Shown here: positions 57,216 through 64,000 of the stretch, piece by piece
Position numbering within the stretch: the first letter of the stretch is position 1
Layout: every line of letters begins with the position of its first letter
Origin: Isoetes taiwanensis
Taxonomy: Eukaryota > Streptophyta > Lycopodiopsida > Isoetales > Isoetaceae
Direction: 5' to 3'
Assembly (NCBI GenBank): GCA_021234155.1
Contig: JAJEKV010000010.1
Coordinates: forward strand, 23,262,967-23,326,966
DNA length: 64,000 nucleotides
The notes under the pieces: model-generated
Told to the model about the DNA's origin: nothing
The model's input: only the letters and a program-made list of their open reading frames with translations
Database searches by the model: none
Program-made: the position numbers and the translations under genes

Positions 57216-58560
57216 TAGCTAAGGTCAAAGGAATGGGTTTGTGGGATCGTTGTACTTGGGGTTGACCTTGGCTCAAGCGGGCGTTATACTTGGTCCTAAA
57301 GATTGCATTGAGAATATAAGCATCATAACTATTAGAATGAAGATAAATGATTCTGGCTGAAAAAAGCATCATAACTACTAGAATGAAGATAAATGATTCT
57401 GAGAAAAGCAAAAGACTAGTCTCGGGTTGGGGGGTAGATTTGGTTGCTTGTGATGATGGTTGTGTTTGATTATCAAGGCATATGGATAGAGAGAATGCCC
57501 TTGTTCAGCGGTTTTGCTCCCTAAAGCTATTTGACATGGATGGCATAATTAACTTGTTGTAATGAAGGCGAATTCGGGGCAAGCAACCTAGGGGGCAAGT
57601 TTAGGGTCCCGTTTTGCAAAGCGTCACCCCCACTCCATGTCCTCCACGGTGCAAGGTCCGATCCATCCACATCCTAGGCCAATTGACTACGGGGAGGTGT
57701 GATGGAAGTTCTAGAAGGGTTTTCTTTTGGAGGTGGTGTTTTGTCTTCGGCCCGCGAACTTGGTCCCCTAGGGCAATGTCGGCGTTCTGAGTCCATTGGC
57801 GAGTCAAATCGCGATCCAGGAGGGGGGAGTGCCCGTCCATCCCGGGGCCTTAGGGAGAGGAAGTCCGGGGCAAAAGCGGCTTAGGGGGATTTTAGAGGTC
57901 CGTGCTCTAGCATCAACACCCCCACTCCCGCGTCAAGTCCGGCGCAAAAGGTCCCCCGAATCGACAAGGAGGGGCCTCAAAACGTAAACCACGTGGGTTG
58001 CGGGTTCTAGAAGGGTTTGCGTTTTGGGGGCGAGACTTGGTCTGTTACACAGGACTGGCGAGAAGAAACTGCCAGAGAATCTCGAACAAGGAGCAGGGCG
58101 AAGGGAGGAGTTTGGGCACATCCTCCTCCCGATGTGGCAAAGTAGAAGTCGAGGCGCTTTTGCGATGTGGCAAGACATTCATAAATTAGCAATTAATGCA
58201 TTGTACTAAAATAAATTCTGATTTTTTACAATTTGGATTCCTAATCCATCTCCATCCTGAAGATAAATGATTCCCAATTTTGAAATTTTTGCTGGAGAAG
58301 GTCTAGGTCAAAGGGTTAGCTAAAGGTCAAAGGAATGGAGTTTGTGGGATCGTTGTACTTGGGGTTGACCTTGGCTCACCCCCATTGGGCGTTATACTTG
58401 GTCTAAGATTGCATTGGGCGTAAACCACGTGACTTGCCCGTTCTAGAAGGGTTTTTGTTTTGGTTTTTCTGCTCCCTAAAGCTATTTGACATGGATGGCA
58501 TAACTAACTTGTAATGAAGCTGGTTTTGTTTCTCGAAACAATTGTACCTTGATGAAAGAT
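57216..58560. repeat. Scrambled end of the satellite array with a duplicated spacer
   Basis: A spacer with GGATCGTTGTACTTGGGG and TTGACCTTGGCTCA occurs at about 57,242 and 58,348. GCTATTTGACATGGATGGCAT occurs at about 57,524 and 58,482. Between them is a rearranged satellite unit (57,560-58,300), including TCGACAAGGAGGGGCCTC. A 45-base phrase with GAAGATAAATGATTCTG is repeated at about 57,338 and 57,384. No gene is seen. Confidence 0.7.
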
Positions 58561-58739
58561 TGCTTCATAGTTTCCAAGTGAAAATTTTTTTTAATGTGTC
58601 CTTATAAAGCCTTGTTTGCCCCCTGGTCAAAGACTACGCCTTTTTTCGATGCACACTCTTTTAGTTATGCATTTTATTGCATTTATGGTTTATAAATTCG
58701 TAGTTAATGCATGGCATGGAATTAAATTATGGTTTTTGG

Positions 58740-59100
58740 TCAGTGGCTTCTATGGTCATCACCGGCATCTGAGGAAAATTTCAAAATTTTTAGGATAAGA
58801 TCGAACCAAAGCGTTGGGGTTAGAGCGGTCCAGGCGGCCCGTTGTTGGGCAAGCATGGTAGCACCCTTCCCCAAGTCAAACAAAGGCGACTTTGAATGGC
58901 CACCTCGGTAGAGGAAGAGTCCGATCCCGAGGCGGACCCCAAAAACGTTCTCGAGGCGCTTTGTCACATACCGCCCACAGGGGCTTTGCATGCTAATGAA
59001 CACCCTCCGGCTTCGGTTCCCCTATATATCAGAGCCGTTGAATCCTCCAGTTCAAGGATCGACCTCCGGATTTGTTCAAATAAGCCTAGGGACAAACTTT
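58740..59100 (+). repeat. Single divergent 1.1-kb satellite unit (partial)
   Basis: TTTTTAGGATAAGATCGAAC, GTTAGAGCGGTCC, CACCCTTCCCCAAGTCAAAC, GGTTCCCCTATAT and GTTGAATCCTCC follow the unit order but differ from subfamilies A and B. Only the first half of a unit is present. It lies just before another subterminal block. Confidence 0.75.
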
Positions 59101-59129
59101 AATGAGCTTCACATTAAAAAAAAAGATGC

Positions 59130-59390
59130 AAAAACAATAACGTCGCTATAACAAAATACATTCGCGGGGGCGTCGGCGTGCGGCATTTAAGTTGAAATAG
59201 CGTCGCATGCGGCGGCCGTTCTCTTGACGCTAAATATTTTGAACCAGCGGGCGGCTTTTCGGAACTTCTTTTTGCCCTACTTCTTGAGGTTCTTGAAGCG
59301 TCCGGCGGTGGCTAGTACCACTGTTGATCTACACCGCAAGCAACTATTTTAAGGTTAGTATATCATGTTTTTTAGATTGAATAGGTTTTG
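59130..59390. repeat. Subterminal-like block of a third related element
   Basis: AATAACGTCGCTATAACAAA, then GCGTCGCATGCGGCG (about 59,200), repeats the words at 13,140-13,180 and the palindrome family. A possible leader follows. The sequence resembles the promoter-proximal part of copy A but is not collinear with it. Confidence 0.5.
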
Positions 59391-59394
59391 GATT

Positions 59395-60230
59395 GAATGG
59401 TGCATGCCCAACCTTCCTCTTTTTTTTTGGTTTCCTTTCCTTCCTCTTCTTCTTTGTTCTTGATTTTTTTTTTCTTCCCATTCTTCCATGCCTCGTTCAT
59501 TCTTCCTCCTTCTTTCTTTCTCATGCTTCATTTCTTCCTCATTCTTCCTCATGCTTCATTTCTTCCTCCTTCTTCCATGCTTCATTCTTTCCTCATTCTT
59601 TCTTCCCATATTTCTTCTTTCCTCATTTCTTTCTCATTCTTTCTTCCTCATTCTTTCTCATTTTTCTTTCTTCCTTCTCATTCTTTATTCCTCCTCTTTC
59701 TCATTCTTCCTCATTCTTTCTCATTTCTTGCTTTCTCATTTCTTTCTCATGCTTTCTCATTTCTTTCTCATGCTTTCTCATTTGTTTCTCATTTCCATTC
59801 TTTCTCATGCTTTCTCATTCCTAATTCTTTTCCCCTCCTTCCCTCATTTCTTTCTTCTCTTCCCTTCCTTATTCTTCATTTTTTTTCATTTCTTATTCTT
59901 CATTCTTTTTTAATTTCATTTCTTCATTCTTCATTTTGTTTCTTATTCTTCACATTTCTTCCTCACTTTCCATTCGATCCTTTTCTTTCCCTTCCTTATT
60001 TCTTCCTTCCATTCTATTCCCTTCCCTTCTCTTATTTCCTCTTATTTTCTTCATTCTTTCTTGTTTCTTCTCTTATTTCTTCTCTATTCTATCCTTATTT
60101 CTTCCCTTCTATTCTCTTATTTCTTTCTCTTGTTTTATTTCTATCTCTTGTTTTCTATCCCCCTTTTTTTCCTTTCTTTCTTCTTGATCTTTTCTTCTTT
60201 GTTCTTATTCTTCTAATGCTTTATTATACA
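59395..60230 (+). repeat. Pyrimidine tract (TTCTTCCTC/TTTCTCAT)n
   Basis: About 830 bases consist almost only of C and T on this strand, with TTTCTTTCTCATGC-like phrases in loose tandem. All three frames are open for long distances (up to 301 codons), encoding only Ser, Phe, Leu, Ile and His. This is low-complexity DNA, not a gene. A weaker tract at 20,960-21,200 is similar. Confidence 0.85.
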
Positions 60231-60353
60231 TTGCGGCTTTCTATTCGATTTGGACCCGCCGGGATCTTGTACCGCAGCGTCCTTATTTTGGTAAGTAGTT
60301 GATCGCACTTGCATTTTATTTTTATAGTTTTAAGTAGGTTAAAAAATTGATGG

Positions 60354-60760
60354 AGTGGCTTGTTCAAGAACGCAGATTCGGCTCCACCTAGATTGGGGAG
60401 GACCATGTACCGGGTTGAAGTCCACTTTCACTACAATCATAAATGTTTCCTAGGTTAATGGTGGCTTGTTCAAGGAACGCGATCGGCTCCACCTAGAGTG
60501 GAGAGGACCCGCGTGCCGGGTTCAAGTCCACTTCGATTCCACTTGTTATTTTTTAGGTTTAAAAATAAAATTGTAGTGGCTTGTTCAAGGAACGCGATCG
60601 GCTCCACCTTAGTGGAGAGGACTAGGTGTCGGGGTCCAAGTCCACTTTTCTTCTCATTCTTAGGTAGATGTGGCTACGGCAAGGGACATGGTCGGCTCCC
60701 TTGCAGTGGGGAGGACCCGGTGTTGAACCTTAGTTCACGTTTGTGTCGATTTTAGCTAGA
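60354..60760 (+). repeat. Four ~107-bp repeats with hairpin core, third element
   Basis: Units start near 60,354, 60,461, 60,575 and 60,669. Each has GTGGCTTGTTCAAGGAACG, CTCCACCTAGAGTGGAG or a variant, AGGAC and a phrase like GGGTTCAAGTCCAC. The core matches the repeats at 4,280 and 35,045. GGGTTCAAGTCC resembles a Pol III B box, but no tRNA fold was found. Confidence 0.8.
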
Positions 60761-61375
60761 GGTAGCTAGGGCTAGGTTAAGTTAACGATGGCCCGATGAT
60801 TCCCTTCACACCCGTGCTAGTTAAAAAAAATAGGTTAGGCTAACTTAATGTAGTACTAATTAAGCACTAAAAGCGTTGGTAAAAAATAACTTAACTAATT
60901 AACTAAATTATTTGAACATGTCTAGTTAAGTTAGCCAAAGGCATAAAAAATTATATGTACAATTAACTAAACTTAAAGTGACCTCTATAGTGCTAATTTC
61001 TAATTTAGTTAATTTTTAGTTAATTTTGCTAACTAATCCAGAACAAGGTCTTGAAGATAAGTTTAGGTAGTGTTTTTGGTTAAAAAGTTAACTAAATTTT
61101 GGGACTATCGCTAACTAATTAACTAGTATCTGAATGTAAATTGGCCAGTGAGTGCTGAATACCCTAATCTAACCTATTTAGTTTTTCTTGTTTCTTCTTC
61201 TTTTTTTTGCTTTTTGGGGCGGGGGGGGTCGGATAAGGTATTAGTAAGCCATAGGGGCGTGTTATAAGTAATGATTATATGGTGCATACATGTTTGATAT
61301 TGTCGTTATTATGTTGCATTTACTTTGTGCATGCTTGGCTTTTGTATTCATTATTTTGTTTTGTTTGTAGGCATA
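60761..61375. repeat. AT-rich block of TTAACTAA words
   Basis: TTAACTAA, TTAGTTAA and AGTTAACT recur in both orientations from 60,830 to 61,130. A G run (GGGGCGGGGGGGG) lies at about 61,218. No gene is seen. Confidence 0.55.
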
Positions 61376-61499
61376 AAATGGCCTCGATGGGGCAGAGAGA
61401 TGCTTAGTGAAATTAAGTGCATCCTCATCAATCAAATATGCGCCTGAGGCCGGCCGGAGCGACATATACAATGATAATTAGAATTCGCCGTTTTGTAGC

Positions 61500-62560
61500 A
61501 TGGAACAAGAAGAAATCATCAAATTCAGACCATGGGAGGCCGAGCATGAGTGGAATTTGGAATATGATAGAAAAAAGAACTTAAGTCTTGGGGTTTGCAA
61601 TCACGAGGCAATTGAGGATACTGCCAGCGTAAAGTACCCACTTGACCCTATCATGGCATAAGTGGGGCGATGGGCTAGTCAAAGTGCATGAGGTGCAAAG
61701 GTCAAACATGAATCCACCAGATGGCAGTACTTGATCTCAGCCGTGGCCCGGTGAAGGGTTCAATCAGTGCTCCATGGTGAGCTCTCTATTGTTGAGACTA
61801 GATTAATGTTACATTGCTCATGATAAATGTCTTGCATTCCCAGTGACAGCATTCTGTGACGGATCTTTGTTGAGTTGTAAAAGTGCATTGGTAGTAAGCC
61901 AGACTACCGATTCTCACCAAATCGGATCTTTAGAGACCACAGCACTTTAATCAGATGATTATTATCGGCATTGTGTGGAGAATGAATGGGCGTACCCATG
62001 GTTGGCTGACAGTATATCCGTTCAAGAGCCCATTCCAGCATTGTACACCCATGGACTTACAGGGTCTTTACTGTGGAGACCCGCGAGGGGACCAATAGTG
62101 AATCACGCCATTCATGAATGGAGGAACAACTGTGAGAATGCTTGACCATCTTCGAGCCAATTCTCTTCTTATAGGAGATGGTCAAATGCAATACATAGTG
62201 CTCCAAGAAGGAGGGCTGATATGAAGATAAGTCTTGATGGAAAACCAAATGAAGGACTTCGTGTATAAATGCGTCCGAAATAGCTCTACCAGCTCTTCGC
62301 GAGGAAAGGAGTCCTATGCATCCAAGCTCGAGTTGGACACACACAAAGCTCCAATTACCAAAGGGGTCAAACTCCATTTTGATGACTCCTTCCCTAAAAT
62401 GTGTGGGTGGTATTGGTGATTGGGACACGACCCTCGGATTTTTGCAAGGGGCCGAATGCCCAGGGTGGAAAATGGATTATACACTGCAAGATGGAGGCAG
62501 TCGCGATATCCTTGGTGGGAGAGTTTTTTTACGTATCATCGGATGACCAAGCATCATGGG
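61500..62560 (+). pseudogene. Unidentified gene-like fragments
   Basis: An ATG at 61,500 opens MEQEEIIKFRPWEAEHEWNL... and SLGVCNHEAIEDTASVKYPL up to a stop at about 61,660. A further frame (HEVQRSNMNPPDG, PWPGEGFNQCSM) ends at a GTGAGC donor near 61,773, followed by an acceptor-like TTCCCAG near 61,842. Later open stretches include ENEWAYPWLADSISVQEPIP (about 61,980) and KLELDTHKAPITKG (about 62,325). Composition looks like protein-coding sequence, but I cannot name a family. These may be exons of a gene carried by the third element, or decayed host sequence. Confidence 0.4.
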
Positions 62561-62879
62561 GAGCATGAGATATGACATATATTCCACTGGGCTACATTTC
62601 ACGAGATGCTCCTTGATTTTTGTCGGGCAATGCGGCTTATGGGGTTGTGTGTTGAGATAAACCCAACCCGGTAGATACTCTAGCACATTGGACATCATCA
62701 ACATATGAAGGTCAAATGATGATGGATAGAGAGCTGGTGCACATGGATCGCCCATCTATTGCTTTCATGTCGATGTGTTCAAAAGCAGTAGGGGCTTTCG
62801 ATATAGTTGTGAGAGAGGCGACATATGAAGTGTGGTGATCCCTTGAGATGGCTAAGCTAACGGTAAATGCTTGCAAGAA

Positions 62880-63070
62880 GTGATTAATATGATTTTTGTC
62901 TTCCTATTTGAGGCTTATTTGCAGCCAATAAATTTTTAGTCAAAATTACTAATGAAAAAAAGTGATTTATTAATCAAAAATTATTATTAATGGTAAAATA
63001 GAATTAGTAATCATAACTTGTAGATAAAGTGTAAGCTAGGGCTGTTAAACCACAGGTTTTATTATTGCAC
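62880..63070. other. AT-rich spacer
   Basis: There are TTATTAATCAAAAATTATTA words and no other feature before the hairpin that follows. Confidence 0.4.
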
Positions 63071-63126
63071 CATCATCAAACCCTAGATTGTAAATGCCAT
63101 GTGGCACAATCTAGGGTTTGATGATG
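63071..63126. repeat. Perfect 21-bp inverted repeat (hairpin)
   Basis: Arms at 63,071-63,091 and 63,106-63,126 are exact reverse complements around a 14-base loop, each containing CAAACCCTAGATTG or its complement. Three or so related CTAGGGTTTGATGATG phrases follow up to about 63,245. It could be a miniature element end or a small-RNA precursor-like fold. Confidence 0.8.
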
Positions 63127-64000
63127 TAACACTTTCAATAGGAGTTTGATGATATGTACTATGATGTGGCAATAGGAGTGTGACATTGACACAACCTAGG
63201 GTTTGATGATGTTACTTACACCGCATGACGTAGGGTTTCATGATGGCACTAAAAGTGATACCCGTGCAAGGATAATTTAGGGTTGATTAATGTATGACAT
63301 GATACATGGCGATAATATGGCAACCCTAGAGTTGATATACCCCATACATATATCGAGACCACTTTTCTAATATAAATAAGAAGGCCAAGAATATAAATTT
63401 AGGTATTTATTCAAAGACACTTGTTAAGCTTTCTCTCGCTAATTCTCGTTATGTTCAAATTAATATATATATAGTCGTAGGCGGAGGCTCAATTCTTAGC
63501 GGTTTTCCTCATTGTGGCCCTCTTCTGCTGATGCAATATTCATGGCATTATCGTCTCCCCTCATAGGTAGAGCGGTCAAGGCTGCGGTAGAGTGTAGGGG
63601 CTCGTGGTGGCACATTTGAACCATAAAAATGCTATTTTCATCTCTATGGTTTGTAAGTATCATTCTATTATTGCAGCCAATATCATTCATGGTTATCAAA
63701 TGTTTCTCTCTGATTTCTTTTGATCTAGGTGTGCTCTTTTTTTCGTGATGAATAGAGTAATCGCAATGCGATAGGAGAATATAGGCAAGGCGAAATAGTA
63801 TTTATATAGTTTTGTTATACGGCTTTACCCACTCTAATTAGGTATGTGAGTTTATGCATGGAGTTTAATTTGTTGTGTAGAGGAAAGGGACGAGTTTAGA
63901 AAATAGGAGGAGGACTCCCACGAGGTAGAGCGTCGTCTTTGATGATGTTCCTCCAAGGCGTAACCTCCACCTATCACTACACAGCAATACGTAACTTGCA
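63127..64000. other. Unassigned right edge of the window
   Basis: Apart from the CTAGGGTTTGATG phrases near the left, I see no gene, repeat or mobile element here. A short frame on the minus strand at 63,496-63,699 has no recognisable domain. Confidence 0.4.

Noticed and set aside
59397-60302. 301-codon open frame
   Set aside because: It is a pyrimidine tract open in all three frames and encodes only Ser, Phe, Leu, Ile and His. Composition explains it.
60354-60760. tRNA gene cluster
   Set aside because: A GGGTTCAAGTCC phrase resembles a B box, but no cloverleaf with acceptor, D and anticodon arms can be drawn.

Overview
The window looks like repeat-dense nuclear DNA from a land plant, probably one with a large genome. 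It carries TNP2-type (CACTA/En-Spm) transposase sequence, plant-type TTTAGGG telomere repeats, a plant retroelement primer site matching tRNA-Asp, and intron-split exons of an organellar-type prolyl-tRNA synthetase. Nothing bacterial is present. The clade cannot be fixed from this sequence; a fern, lycophyte or gymnosperm would fit the repeat load. No complete, undamaged protein gene is visible.

Layout. (1) 1-13,241 is copy A of a CACTA-like element. In order it holds subterminal repeats, a minus-strand SNF2 ATPase fragment, a B3 DNA-binding-domain fragment, a block of ACGTCGCATGCGACGT palindromes ending at a TATA box, a short first exon, 110-bp hairpin repeats plus telomere repeats, a transposase-associated-domain exon, a SET-domain fragment and a broken TNP2 transposase. 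A 2.84-kb non-autonomous LTR retrotransposon (9,237-12,080) splits the transposase tail. (2) 13,242-25,936 is an array of a GC-rich 1.1-kb tandem repeat. It is split by a second CACTA-like element (13,302-22,286, termini CACTACAA/TTGTAGTG, TGG target duplication), which carries its own array of a sister form of the same repeat. (3) 25,937-31,680 has the 3' half of a prolyl-tRNA synthetase gene or pseudogene (26,004-28,216), a poly(A) retroposon with a 17-bp target duplication and a 395-bp tandem duplication. (4) 31,681-50,008 is copy B of the first element, with the same cargo in the same order, lacking the LTR element but split by a third CACTA-like insertion (35,755-44,586, TGT target duplication). 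That insertion contains a long inverted repeat of a 19-bp minisatellite around another 1.1-kb unit. (5) 50,009-58,560 is a second 1.1-kb array, joined to copy B at the same point as in copy A. (6) 58,560-64,000 has a divergent 1.1-kb unit, then a third element start with the same subterminal motif and 110-bp hairpin repeats but different, unidentified cargo.

The main point of interest is a CACTA-like family that carries fragments of three chromatin or transcription gene families (SNF2, B3, SET) beside its transposase, and that is tied to a 1.1-kb satellite found inside, beside and as the target of several elements. A strong caution applies. Copies A and B differ largely by repeated exchanges of short words (CTG/ACG, CAG/CGG, CTG/CTTTG, GCTCG/GCTTTCG). 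Ordinary mutation does not produce this, and it suggests consensus errors, perhaps at methylated cytosines. Many apparent frameshifts and stops may therefore be artefacts, and 'pseudogene' calls are provisional.
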